Assembly (NCBI GenBank): GCA_030612585.1
Contig: JAUWNP010000036.1
Span: 1 to 29,266, forward strand
Length of the DNA: 29,266 nt
Reading direction: 5' to 3'
Source of the DNA: Anaerolineae bacterium
GTDB lineage: Bacteria > Chloroflexota > Anaerolineae > B4-G1
The notes beneath the pieces were generated by a model. The model did not search any database. It saw only the letters and a program-made list of their open reading frames with translations, and was not told the origin of the DNA. This document shows, in pieces, positions 16,841 to 24,450 of the stretch; position 1 is the first letter of the stretch, and every line of letters starts with the position of its first letter. The position numbers were made by a program, and so were the translations under genes.

Positions 16841-17110
16841 CTATCTCTGGATGCGAATCGTCCAGCCGGTGTCCGTCCCCTCGACGCTTAGCAACTTCAA
16901 CTGAAGTGCCTCGACCGCCATCGGGATCTCTTTTTTCGACGCCGGATGCGTGCCGACGACTTCGATCACGTCGCCCGGCGCGGCCTTGCGCAACGCTTTG
17001 CGTGTCTCTACCAGCGGCACAGGGCAGGTCTCTCCCCGGCAATCCACTGTGATGTTGGCCTCAACCGCCGGGCACTTTGCCTCTCGAGTATCCACCTTGA
17101 TCTTAGGCAT
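16841..17110 (-). CDS. tusA: TusA-family sulfur carrier with doubled motif
   Basis: The 89-residue protein contains DCRGETCPVPLVETRKAL, the TusA signature with the persulfide-carrying Cys29 in CPVP. An extra N-terminal segment, VDTREAKCPAVE, looks like a partial duplicate of that same motif, with a second Cys-Pro at Cys13; Cys24 is also present. TusA proteins accept sulfur from cysteine desulfurases and deliver it to tRNA thiolation, molybdenum cofactor or sulfur metabolism. A GAGGTGGAGCG ribosome site precedes the start, which is 9 bases after the IscU-DUF59 stop, so the two are translated from one message. Confidence 0.9.
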   Translation of the reverse strand: MPKIKVDTREAKCPAVEANITVDCRGETCPVPLVETRKALRKAAPGDVIEVVGTHPASKKEIPMAVEALQLKLLSVEGTDTGWTIRIQR

Positions 17111-17119
17111 CGCTCCACC

Positions 17120-17755
17120 TCACTCCGTAAACTCAACTATCACCTTGTCCACGTCCCACAAGGGCTCGATCTTCTCCATAATCTCCTCGCGGATGTTGGT
17201 GGCGAACTGGTGGTCGGCAGGCAGGTCAATCACCACCCGCACTGCCCCTTCGGCGACCTCGATCTCCTTGACCAGTTTGGTGCGCACCAGGTCGAGCCCC
17301 ACCACCGGGTTCATCACACGCTTGAGCCGCCGGCGCACCACCTTGACCGTCGTCGGCACGCGCTCCTTGACCAGCCCGTGGCGCTCCTCGTAGTTCTGGA
17401 CCGCGGCCCGTAGCCCGTCCACGGCCAGTACAGAACAGTGTGTCTTGATCGGCGGCAGGCCACCCAGCGCATCCGATGCCTGTTTCCACGTGATCGCTTT
17501 GACCTCTTCCAGAGTCTTGCCCTTGGCTAACTCGGTGATGATGGAGCCGGTGGCGATGTTGGAGGCGCAGCCGTAAGACTCGAACTTGACGTCGGTTATG
17601 CGCAGGGCTTCTGGGTCCACTTTTAAGTAAACGGCCACCATATCGCCGCAGGCGGGACTGCCCTCGATTGCCTTGGCATCGGGGTCCTCTATGCGCCCCA
17701 CGTTGCGCGGGTGGCGGAAATGTTCCATCACGATTTCACTGTATGGTAATGGCAT
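17120..17755 (-). CDS. IscU/NifU scaffold fused to a DUF59 domain
   Basis: Residues 1-125 are an IscU/NifU-type scaffold with all three cluster Cys (Cys36 in ACGD, Cys63 in GCASN, Cys107 in THCS) and the Asp38 beside the first. Residues about 143-211 are not the usual NifU C-terminal domain but match DUF59/MIP18 (MNPVVGLDLVRTKLVKEI, then VRVVIDLP and a closing strand DVDKVIVEF). DUF59 proteins such as SufT and PaaD act in Fe-S maturation. The canonical DUF59 cysteine is not seen here. GGAGGTGAACAA precedes the ATG. It follows the nifS-like gene by 63 bases, a gap filled with short repeats, and precedes tusA. The fusion joins cluster assembly and cluster transfer in one chain. Confidence 0.92.
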   Translation of the reverse strand: MPLPYSEIVMEHFRHPRNVGRIEDPDAKAIEGSPACGDMVAVYLKVDPEALRITDVKFESYGCASNIATGSIITELAKGKTLEEVKAITWKQASDALGGLPPIKTHCSVLAVDGLRAAVQNYEERHGLVKERVPTTVKVVRRRLKRVMNPVVGLDLVRTKLVKEIEVAEGAVRVVIDLPADHQFATNIREEIMEKIEPLWDVDKVIVEFTE

Positions 17756-17770
17756 TTGTTCACCTCCACA

Positions 17771-17816
17771 GATTCGTAGATTCGTAAATTCGTAAATTCG
17801 GGATTCGTAAATTCGG
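17771..17816. repeat. Short ATTCGTA tandem repeats
   Basis: Several degenerate units of the type GATTCGTA/ATTCGTAA fill the gap between the nifS-like gene and the IscU-DUF59 gene. They do not overlap the GGAGGTG ribosome site. Confidence 0.7.
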
Positions 17817-17818
17817 CT

Positions 17819-18982
17819 TTATTCCTTCCCCAACGGGCTGATCTTCCGCAGAGCCGAGACGACTTCGGCCACCGCCTGTGCCACCGCGTCCACGTCCTTG
17901 GCCTGGTTGAAGCGACCGAAGGTGAAGCGCACCGAGCCGTGCGCTCGTTCATGGTTGCCACCTATCCCCAGGATGACGTGGCTGCCCTCCAACGAGCGGC
18001 TGAAGCAGGCCGAGCCGGTGCTGACGGCGAAGCCCCGCATGTCCAGGTGCAACAGGATTGCTTCACCCTCGACGAAGCGGAACGACACGTTGGCGTTTTG
18101 GGGCAGCCGCAACGTGGGATGGCCGTTGAGGCGCGAGTGTGGAATCTGCAACAGGTGCTCGATCAACCGGTCGCGCATCTCTTGCAGCCGCGCCGTCTCC
18201 TCCGGCGTGACCAACTCGACCGCTTTGGCAAAGCCGGCTGCGCCGGGGATGTTTTCTGTCCCGGCCCGCAGGTTGAACTCCTGGAATCCGCCGTCCATCC
18301 ATTTGGCCAATGAGGTACCCTGGCGCACGTACAATCCGCCCACTCCCTTGGGCCCGTGGATCAGATGCGCCGTCACCGTGACCAGGTCAACTGGCATCTC
18401 CCGTACGTCCAGTGGCACGCGGGGGAAACTGTGGGTGGCGTCGGTGTGGAAGAGCACACCCTTCTCGCGGCAGATAGCGCCGATGGTGGCCACGTCTTGC
18501 AGCGTGCCGATTTCCTGGTTGCTCGCCTGGATCGAGACCAGGATCGTCTCCGGTGTGATCGTCTCGCGCAGTTGATCCAGGCCTATCCGCCCGCGCTCAT
18601 CCACATCGAGATAGGTCACCCGGAAGCCTTGCTTTTCCAGGGCCCTGGCGCTGTAGAGGACGGGGAAGTCCTCGATTTTGGAGACGATGACGTGTTTGCC
18701 CTTCTTCTCCCCCAGGGCCATAGCCACCCCTTTGATGGCCAGATTGCTGGATTCGGTGCTGCCGGAGGTGAAGATAAACTCCTCCGGAGCGGCTCCCATG
18801 GCAGTGGCGACCCGCGACCGGGCGTCGTCCATCGCGTCTCGGGCATCTATGCCCGCGGAGTAGCCGAACTGCGAGGTGGCGACGGCGTAGGCGTCGAAGA
18901 AGTAGGGCTTCATCGCCTCCAGTACCTGCTCGTCCAGCCGGGCTGCGGCTGCGTTATCAAGATAGACGATGTTCTCAAACAT
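17819..18982 (-). CDS. NifS/IscS-like protein lacking the PLP lysine
   Basis: The 387-residue protein aligns end to end with IscS/NifS cysteine desulfurases, which use PLP to take sulfur from cysteine. The mobile catalytic cysteine is kept (Cys326 in GSACFSRS), as is the PLP Asp181. But the invariant lysine that binds PLP, in SGHK before IYGPKG, is leucine (Leu207, TAHL-IHGPKG; codon CTG). The PLP-stacking His is Asp105 (IED), the Asn of NNEIG is Gln156, and the Gln of DATQ is His184. It cannot work as an ordinary PLP enzyme. A similar lysine loss is known in Archaeoglobus fulgidus IscS, which still pairs with its IscU. It likely serves as a scaffold or sulfur acceptor for the IscU-DUF59 protein encoded just downstream. 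It is the first gene behind a strong promoter. Confidence 0.92.
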   Translation of the reverse strand: MFENIVYLDNAAAARLDEQVLEAMKPYFFDAYAVATSQFGYSAGIDARDAMDDARSRVATAMGAAPEEFIFTSGSTESSNLAIKGVAMALGEKKGKHVIVSKIEDFPVLYSARALEKQGFRVTYLDVDERGRIGLDQLRETITPETILVSIQASNQEIGTLQDVATIGAICREKGVLFHTDATHSFPRVPLDVREMPVDLVTVTAHLIHGPKGVGGLYVRQGTSLAKWMDGGFQEFNLRAGTENIPGAAGFAKAVELVTPEETARLQEMRDRLIEHLLQIPHSRLNGHPTLRLPQNANVSFRFVEGEAILLHLDMRGFAVSTGSACFSRSLEGSHVILGIGGNHERAHGSVRFTFGRFNQAKDVDAVAQAVAEVVSALRKISPLGKE

Positions 18983-19058
18983 AGGACCTCTCCCGACGCT
19001 CTGCCTGCACTCGCCTACGAGGCCAGGCGCAGGTGGCGTCTCTATCGTACTCAGGGTT

Positions 19059-19087
19059 ATTGTATCACATTTTTATGATAAAGTCAA
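19059..19087 (-). promoter_or_regulatory. Strong sigma70-type promoter for the nifS-like operon
   Basis: On the minus strand TTGACT (19087-19082) and TACAAT (19064-19059) are separated by exactly 17 bases. The promoter lies between the ccdA stop and the nifS-like start and would transcribe the nifS-like, IscU-DUF59, tusA, SHOCT, YHS and dsrE-like genes. Confidence 0.75.
19063..19080. promoter_or_regulatory. Operator-like dyad in the promoter spacer
   Basis: TATCA-N8-TGATA fills the spacer and touches the -10. A second dyad, GATAA-N9-TTATC, overlaps the -35. A repressor of Rrf2/IscR or similar type could act here, but the regulator is unknown. Confidence 0.42.
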
Positions 19088-19108
19088 TCATTATCTGTTA
19101 AATTCACG

Positions 19109-19825
19109 TTAGAAAAAGGGCATCCACTGGGCCAGCCAGCCCAGATTGTTGGTAAAGACCAGCAGCCCGAGGAGGATGAGAAAGAGGCCGCTGATGATGG
19201 TCACGGCCCGCATGGCTCGCCGCGCCCGGCGCAAGATGCCGGCCGCCTGGCCGACGCCCAATGCCATAAGCAGGAAGGGGATCCCCAGGCCCATCGAGTA
19301 GACGAACAGCAGCAACGCGCCACGCCCCACTGTCGCTTCGTTCAGCGCCAGCGTCAGGATCGCCCCCAGCGTCGCCCCCACGCAGGGAGACCAGCCCGCT
19401 CCGAAAAAGAAACCCATCAGTGCCGAGGAGAGGTAGCCCAGTTCTGGCCGGGGGCGGTAGTGGCGGCGGGTGTCGTAGTATAGAAGGGGGATCTTGAGCA
19501 GTCCCAGTGTGTGCAACCCAAAGACGAAGATCACTACGCCGCCAACCCTCATCAGCGCTAGCCGGTAGGTGTAGAGCAACTGCCCGATTCCACTGGCGGC
19601 CGCACCCAGGGCGACAAAGATGACCGAGAATCCCAGGACGAAAAAGAGCCCGTGGAGAAAGGTCACCCGGCGGGATAGGGTGCCTTCCTCGGCTGACGCC
19701 ACCTGCCCGCCAAGGTAGCCCAGGTAGGCCGGTACCAAAGGCAGCACGCACGGTGAAGCGAAGGAGAGTACTCCGGCGCTAAGGGCCACGAATAACGAGA
19801 TACTCAGTGTCTGCATTTCTTGCAT
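19109..19825 (-). CDS. ccdA: CcdA/DsbD-type transmembrane thiol-redox protein
   Basis: The 238-residue protein has six hydrophobic segments and the paired Cys motifs of CcdA: SPCVLPLVPAY in the first helix and GWSPCVGATLG in the fourth. CcdA carries electrons from cytoplasmic thioredoxin across the membrane to extracytoplasmic thiols, for cytochrome c maturation or protein repair. No cytochrome c synthesis gene is nearby, so its role here may instead link to sulfur or arsenic redox. It is 35 bases after the PP-loop gene and shares its strand, and precedes the strong promoter. Confidence 0.93.
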   Translation of the reverse strand: MQEMQTLSISLFVALSAGVLSFASPCVLPLVPAYLGYLGGQVASAEEGTLSRRVTFLHGLFFVLGFSVIFVALGAAASGIGQLLYTYRLALMRVGGVVIFVFGLHTLGLLKIPLLYYDTRRHYRPRPELGYLSSALMGFFFGAGWSPCVGATLGAILTLALNEATVGRGALLLFVYSMGLGIPFLLMALGVGQAAGILRRARRAMRAVTIISGLFLILLGLLVFTNNLGWLAQWMPFF

Positions 19826-19860
19826 CTCAGGTATATCTCCTGCCTTCCTTGTCTGCTGTT

Positions 19861-20871
19861 CTAGATTCGCAACTGGGTCAGTTCATCCTCACTGGCTGAT
19901 GAGGCCAAAATCACCTCACTCAGATCAGTGTGGTCTGTCCCATAGTGCACCTGTACCTTATCACCTCGCGCATCGCTGTAGCGAGCCGTGATCGCGGCCG
20001 CAAGGTGGATCTCTTCCTCGCCTGCTTCACCCCGCAGGAGCGTGACCGGGCTGCCCCAGCCTTTGACCTCGAAGAGGAGTTCACCCTGCCGGGCCAGGAT
20101 CAGGAGGTGGCGGTTCTCCTCTTCGTTCCGTCCCACCACCGCCTTGGCCCCGGGCGAGAGCTGGAAGTGGCGGCCCACCTTCAACAGGTTGACGTCGTTG
20201 AGATCGAAGTGCGGGCAAGAATGGATCAGACCCCGCATCCGCCGGGCGAAGCCAGGATCGGTGAGCAGACAACCTCCCGCCGGACAGGGGTAGTCCGTGA
20301 TGCTATACTCTTCAGCCAGGGCCATCTGCGGTTTGCGAGAGCGCCCCTGGATCGCCAGGAGTTTCTCGCGGTCCACGAGGCCCTCGTTCTCAGGGATTGT
20401 AGGCTCAAGCAGCCGGGCCGACAGAGGGCGCAGCAGCCGGCCTTCCAGGCCCGATTCGCGATCAATGATGCGCATGGCCTGGCGGTGTTGGGACATCGGG
20501 CGCTGTCCCAGTACCTCGCCGGTGAAGACGAAAGCGGCATTGATCTCCTCCATCCGCTCCCTGGCCCGCGAGAACATCAGGATGCGGCAATCGAGGCAAG
20601 GGTTTACCCCGCTGCCGTAGCCATGCTTGGGGTTCCTGATCACTTGGAAGAATTCCTCGGTGACGACAACCGTCTTGCAGGGGATGTCAAATTCCCCGGC
20701 GATGTGCCTGGCCTCGCATCTCCCCTTGCGGTTGCAGTTGCAGAAGGGAGTAATGAAGTTCAACGCCTCCACCTCGATACCCTGATCCAGGATCAATTTC
20801 ACCGCCAGGGTGGAGTCCAGTCCACCAGAAAGTAGAGCGATTGCTTTTGGGTTCATAACTCTGTAGTGCAT
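19861..20871 (-). CDS. PP-loop ATPase, thiouridylase-like, with NFACT-R_2-type C-terminus
   Basis: The 336-residue protein has the PP-loop ATP-adenylating motif ALLSGGLDSTLAV (residues 13-23), as in ThiI, MnmA and TtuA. Cys pairs are spread through the core: Cys44/46/52, PCLDC (92/95) and PCPAGGC (196/201), suggesting a bound Fe-S cluster or persulfide site. The final ~100 residues look like the RNA-binding NFACT-R_2-type region attached to MnmA-like proteins of anaerobes. The expected job is ATP-dependent thiolation of tRNA or a related substrate. A second ATG five codons in (20856) would give the more typical MNPKAIALLSGG start; neither has a clear ribosome site. It lies between CysE-DUF59 and CcdA in the same direction. 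Confidence 0.88.
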   Translation of the reverse strand: MHYRVMNPKAIALLSGGLDSTLAVKLILDQGIEVEALNFITPFCNCNRKGRCEARHIAGEFDIPCKTVVVTEEFFQVIRNPKHGYGSGVNPCLDCRILMFSRARERMEEINAAFVFTGEVLGQRPMSQHRQAMRIIDRESGLEGRLLRPLSARLLEPTIPENEGLVDREKLLAIQGRSRKPQMALAEEYSITDYPCPAGGCLLTDPGFARRMRGLIHSCPHFDLNDVNLLKVGRHFQLSPGAKAVVGRNEEENRHLLILARQGELLFEVKGWGSPVTLLRGEAGEEEIHLAAAITARYSDARGDKVQVHYGTDHTDLSEVILASSASEDELTQLRI

Positions 20872-20938
20872 CGCGGATCAGCAAGACGGCTCAGTCGCAA
20901 TATGGAAGCGCCACTACCTCGCCCAGGATGAGCCCCTT

Positions 20939-21922
20939 TCATATTCCGTCTCCCCAAACTAAGCGTGGTGCAGCATCGTTCCAACTCCAGACTTCGTCCA
21001 CAAGTACCACTTCGACTGGCTCGGCGCCTGTCACACTTCTGACCTTGCGCCTGACCTGTTCGACGAGGTATCCCGCCAGCGTACATTCGGGATGGGTCAA
21101 TACCATGCGCACTTCCACGCCCCGTCCATTGAAGGCAATCTCCCGGATCAGCCCCAGGTCCACGACGTTGGTGCCGACCTCGGGATCAATCACCTCCCGC
21201 AGGGCCTGGCGGATGTCGGCCTCACGGGCGGGTGACAGGGTGCGCTCATGCGTGGGCAGCGGCGGGGGTGGGATGCGTGAGAGCACGCGCTCTAACTCCT
21301 GCACCCGCTCCTTGAGACGGCTTTGTCGGCCTAGAGCCTCGCTGAGCGTGCGCAACACGGGGTCAGGTAACCTGCCGTGCTCCAGGTCCGCTCCGGGCTT
21401 CTCCGAGCGCTTCGGCCCTGCCATGTGACCTGGCACACCCACGATTGTCGCCCCAGCCGGAACAGGCTTGATCACCACCGAACCGGCGCCGATCCGAGCG
21501 TTGTCTCCGACCGTGATTGGGCCCAGAATCGTCGCGCCTGCGCCGATAACCACGCTGTTCCCGATGGTAGGATGGCGTTTCGTCTTGTGCAGGGTTGTGC
21601 CGCCCAATACCACCCCCTGGTACATCAGCACGTCGTCGCCGATCTCCGCTGTCTCGCCGATGACCACCCCCATGCCGTGGTCAATGAAGACGCGGCGTCC
21701 GATCCTGGCCCCGGGGTGGATCTCGATGCCAGTCAGCCAGCGATTGAGTTGCGAGACGAGCCGGCCCAGGAAGAGCAGTTTGTGTTCCCAGAGAGAATGG
21801 GCCAGCCGGTGCAGCCAGAGGGCGTGCAACCCCGGGTAACAAAAGATTATCTCCCAGACCGTCCTGGCCGCCGGGTCCTTGGCGAAGACGGCTTCTATAT
21901 CTTCCCCCACGCGCTCGAACAT
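20939..21922 (-). CDS. Serine O-acetyltransferase fused to a DUF59 domain
   Basis: Residues about 1-172 are a short-form Cys[21 protein letters not shown], then left-handed beta-helix hexapeptides with [17 protein letters not shown] and [19 protein letters not shown]. It makes O-acetylserine for cysteine synthesis. A helical linker (about 195-215) leads to a DUF59/MIP18 domain at about 236-312, with [19 protein letters not shown] and its conserved Cys280 (THPEC). I know of no standard enzyme with this arrangement. The gene is 12 bases after an IscU-like gene, with SufS before that, so cysteine synthesis and Fe-S assembly are physically joined here. No clear ribosome site is seen; translation may depend on coupling. 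Confidence 0.92.
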   Translation of the reverse strand: MFERVGEDIEAVFAKDPAARTVWEIIFCYPGLHALWLHRLAHSLWEHKLLFLGRLVSQLNRWLTGIEIHPGARIGRRVFIDHGMGVVIGETAEIGDDVLMYQGVVLGGTTLHKTKRHPTIGNSVVIGAGATILGPITVGDNARIGAGSVVIKPVPAGATIVGVPGHMAGPKRSEKPGADLEHGRLPDPVLRTLSEALGRQSRLKERVQELERVLSRIPPPPLPTHERTLSPAREADIRQALREVIDPEVGTNVVDLGLIREIAFNGRGVEVRMVLTHPECTLAGYLVEQVRRKVRSVTGAEPVEVVLVDEVWSWNDAAPRLVWGDGI

Positions 21923-21934
21923 TTTGATAGAAGT

Positions 21935-22306
21935 CTACTTTCTCCTTGCCCGATAGTCGGCAATAGCCTGGTGCAAGGCCTCGGGGCCGACGGTGGAATC
22001 CGCTTTCTGCTCCGGGATGCCACCCAGTGCTTCCGCTACCACCTCCGGCGTGATCTGCAGAGCCTCTGCCAACGTCTTGCCTTGCGCCATGACGCAGGTC
22101 AGGCTGCTGGCGGCAATGGCCACGGGGCAGCCCAACGTCTTGTGCTTGACCTCAGCGATGCGGTCATCGGCCACGCGGATCCAGAAGTAGGCCAGGTCTT
22201 CAGGACAACGGGGACCACCCCCGGCCTTGCCGAAACTGTCAGCGTTCTCGATGCTGCCCACGTTCCGTGGGTGGCGAAAGTGGTCCAGAATCTGCTCACT
22301 GTACAC
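21935..22306 (-). CDS. IscU-like scaffold lacking the third cysteine
   Basis: The 123-residue protein is a NifU/IscU N-terminal domain (YSEQILDHFRHPRNVGSIE start). The first cluster motif is RCPED (Cys34, Asp37), the second GCPV (Cys60). The third ligand, normally in KMHCS, is replaced by KADST, so only two of three cluster cysteines remain; Cys71 is not in a ligand position. Either the cluster is held differently or the protein handles another cargo. The start is GTG, preceded by GAGGAAG. It follows sufS by 31 bases and precedes the CysE-DUF59 gene. Confidence 0.9.
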   Translation of the reverse strand: MYSEQILDHFRHPRNVGSIENADSFGKAGGGPRCPEDLAYFWIRVADDRIAEVKHKTLGCPVAIAASSLTCVMAQGKTLAEALQITPEVVAEALGGIPEQKADSTVGPEALHQAIADYRARRK

Positions 22307-22337
22307 AACTTCCTCCCAGCGCCACTGTACCCGGCTG

Positions 22338-23636
22338 TTATATCAACCTCCGGCGGATGATGTCCTCCATGACCTCCAGGAAGCGCTCCACCTCGGCTCT
22401 TGTGTTGTAGATGTAGAAACTGGCCCGCACCGTCGCCTTCACTCCCAGCCGGTCGGTCAGCGGGTAGGCGCAGTGCCCGCCGGCCCGCACCGCGATCCCC
22501 TCGTCGTTGAGGAACTGAGCCACCAGGTACGCATCCCCTTGCTCGACGTTGAAGGCCAGGACACCACACCGCTTCTCGGGGTCGAGCGGTCCGTACACCC
22601 GCACCCCCCCAATGGCCTGCAACCCTTCCAGCGCATATCCGATCAGCGTTCTCTCGTGCGCTCGCACCTGCGCCATCCCGATCCGTTCCAGGTAGTCCAC
22701 AGCCCCCTCCAGACTCTTACCCGTGCGCAGGTCTGTGGCCCCGCCCAGGGCGATCCCGCCGCAGACGTTGGCGGTGCCGGCCTCGAATTTCCAGGGTAGC
22801 CTGTTCCAGGTGGTGCGCTCCAGGGTCACGTCGGCGATCATGTCCCCGCCGTAGAGGAAGGGGGCCATCTCTTCCAGCAACTCTCGCCGGCCATACAGCG
22901 CCCCGATGCCCATCGGGGCCAGCATCTTGTGCCCGGAGAGGGCGAAGAAGTCGCAGCCGATTTCTTTGACATTCACCGGCATGTGCGGTGCCGACTGCGC
23001 ACCATCCACCAGGAACAGCGCCCCGGCCTGATGGGCCAGGCGACCGATCTCCCGCACCGGATTGATGGTGCCCAGCACGTTGGAGACGTGGGCACAGCAG
23101 ACCAGCCTGGTGCGCCCGGTGATCGCTTCCCTCAACTGCTCCAAATCCAGGGTTCCATCCTCGTGGATGCCAACCACCTTGAGGGTCACGCCGGCCCGCT
23201 GGCGTACCATCTGCCAGGGCACCAGATCCGAGTGATGCTCCATCACGGTGACCACCACTTCGTCGCCGTGGCGCAAGCGGGTCCGCTCGTTTTCGCCGAA
23301 CAACAGCGAATAGGCCACCAGGTTGATCGCTTCAGTGCTGTTGCGCACGAAGACGATTTCCCCGCTGTCGTCGGCGCCGATGAAACGGGCCACGTTCTCG
23401 TGAGCCTGCTCGTACAGTTCCGTCGCCTCCTGCCCCAGCGTGTGAGGCGAGCGGTGGACGTTGGCGTTGTAGGTGGAGTAGAACTCCTGGATGGTACGTA
23501 GTACCTGGCGCGGCTTCTGCGTCGTGGCGGCGTTGTCGAAGTAGATCAGAGGCTGGCCCCCGATCCTGCGCTGCAGGATGGGGAAGTCGGCGCGTATGGT
23601 CTGTGCGTCCAGGATAGATGTCTCTTTCACTCTCAT
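22338..23636 (-). CDS. sufS: SufS-type cysteine desulfurase
   Basis: The 432-residue protein has IYFDNAATTQKP at the start, PLP-binding Lys237 in LSGHKMLAP, DGAQSAPH before it and the catalytic Cys389 in RAGGHCAYPL. All expected group II (SufS/CsdA) features are present, so this is the working desulfurase of the locus, releasing sulfur from cysteine as persulfide. Its ATG overlaps the arsM stop codon (ATGA), giving translational coupling. An IscU-like gene follows at once. No SufE/SufU with intact Cys is seen beside it; the Cys-poor IscU may take that role. Confidence 0.95.
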   Translation of the reverse strand: MRVKETSILDAQTIRADFPILQRRIGGQPLIYFDNAATTQKPRQVLRTIQEFYSTYNANVHRSPHTLGQEATELYEQAHENVARFIGADDSGEIVFVRNSTEAINLVAYSLLFGENERTRLRHGDEVVVTVMEHHSDLVPWQMVRQRAGVTLKVVGIHEDGTLDLEQLREAITGRTRLVCCAHVSNVLGTINPVREIGRLAHQAGALFLVDGAQSAPHMPVNVKEIGCDFFALSGHKMLAPMGIGALYGRRELLEEMAPFLYGGDMIADVTLERTTWNRLPWKFEAGTANVCGGIALGGATDLRTGKSLEGAVDYLERIGMAQVRAHERTLIGYALEGLQAIGGVRVYGPLDPEKRCGVLAFNVEQGDAYLVAQFLNDEGIAVRAGGHCAYPLTDRLGVKATVRASFYIYNTRAEVERFLEVMEDIIRRRLI

Positions 23637-24433
23637 CCATCTCCCGCTGGCGAGCGCACGGTCTCAACCGCCGGCGGCTTATGGGCGCTCACCTGAACAC
23701 TGATGATTTTGCCTTTCAGTGCTTCGCTCATCCCGGGTTCGTCGAAGCGATGCTGGGCGGCGATGGCAGTGTCCTGGAAGCCCGCTCTCCTGATTGTCTC
23801 CAGGTACGCCTGCCTTTCGAGTGCCCCCGCAACACAATCGGCCCACGCTTCGAAACTGCGCCTGATCTCTTCCGGAAGTTCTCCCTCGGTGACCAGGTCA
23901 GAGATCAGCATCCTGCCGCCGGGTTTCAGCACTCGAAACGCCTCCCGGTAGACCGCCGCCTTGTCCGGCGACAGGTTTACGACACAGTTGCTGATGATTA
24001 CATCTATGGAGTCGTTTCCCACGGGCAAGTTCTCTATCTCGCCTACCCTGAACTCCACGTTCTCGTATCCGTGAAACCTCGCGGCGCGGCGCGCCCGCTC
24101 GACCATCTCCTGTGTCATATCCACGCCGATGACGCGTCCGTTTCTTCCTACTCTTTGCGCGGCCAGGAAGACATCCAATCCTGCACCGGAGCCAAGGTCC
24201 AGGACCGTTTCGCCTTCCCTCAAGCCAGCCAGAGCCGTGGGATTCCCGCATCCCAGGCCCATCACCGCCGATGCGGGGACGCTTTCGCTCTCTGCGCGGG
24301 AATACCCGATGGACACAGCCTGCTCGATGGGATCTGGTCCACACGAGCAACTAGGGCAGCAGGTTTCGTCGCTGGATGCGATCTTACCGTAGCGATCCCT
24401 CACGAATTCCTTGATCTCTCTCGCCTGGTTCAT
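23633..24433 (-). CDS. arsM: Arsenite methyltransferase
   Basis: The 266-residue protein has the arsM features: an N-terminal Cys cluster (CCPSCSC, residues 25-31), the SAM motif VLDLGSGAGLDVF, and the three cysteines that bind As(III): Cys62 (GLGCGNP), Cys150 (ISNCVVNLSPDK) and Cys200 (ADCVAGAL). It methylates arsenite with SAM in the cytoplasm. AGAAGGAG six bases before ATG 24433 fixes the start; a longer frame to 24505 reaches into the preceding methyltransferase. It overlaps sufS at ATGA. Its place in a thiol- and cysteine-rich operon with ACR3 is sensible, since the reaction consumes thiols. Confidence 0.95.
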   Translation of the reverse strand: MNQAREIKEFVRDRYGKIASSDETCCPSCSCGPDPIEQAVSIGYSRAESESVPASAVMGLGCGNPTALAGLREGETVLDLGSGAGLDVFLAAQRVGRNGRVIGVDMTQEMVERARRAARFHGYENVEFRVGEIENLPVGNDSIDVIISNCVVNLSPDKAAVYREAFRVLKPGGRMLISDLVTEGELPEEIRRSFEAWADCVAGALERQAYLETIRRAGFQDTAIAAQHRFDEPGMSEALKGKIISVQVSAHKPPAVETVRSPAGDG

Positions 24434-24450
24434 ATCATACTCCTTCTGCC

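Noticed and set aside
19930..20835. 301-codon plus-strand frame opposite the PP-loop gene
   Set aside because: Shadow of the PP-loop gene with its SGGLDS motif; no family features on the plus strand.
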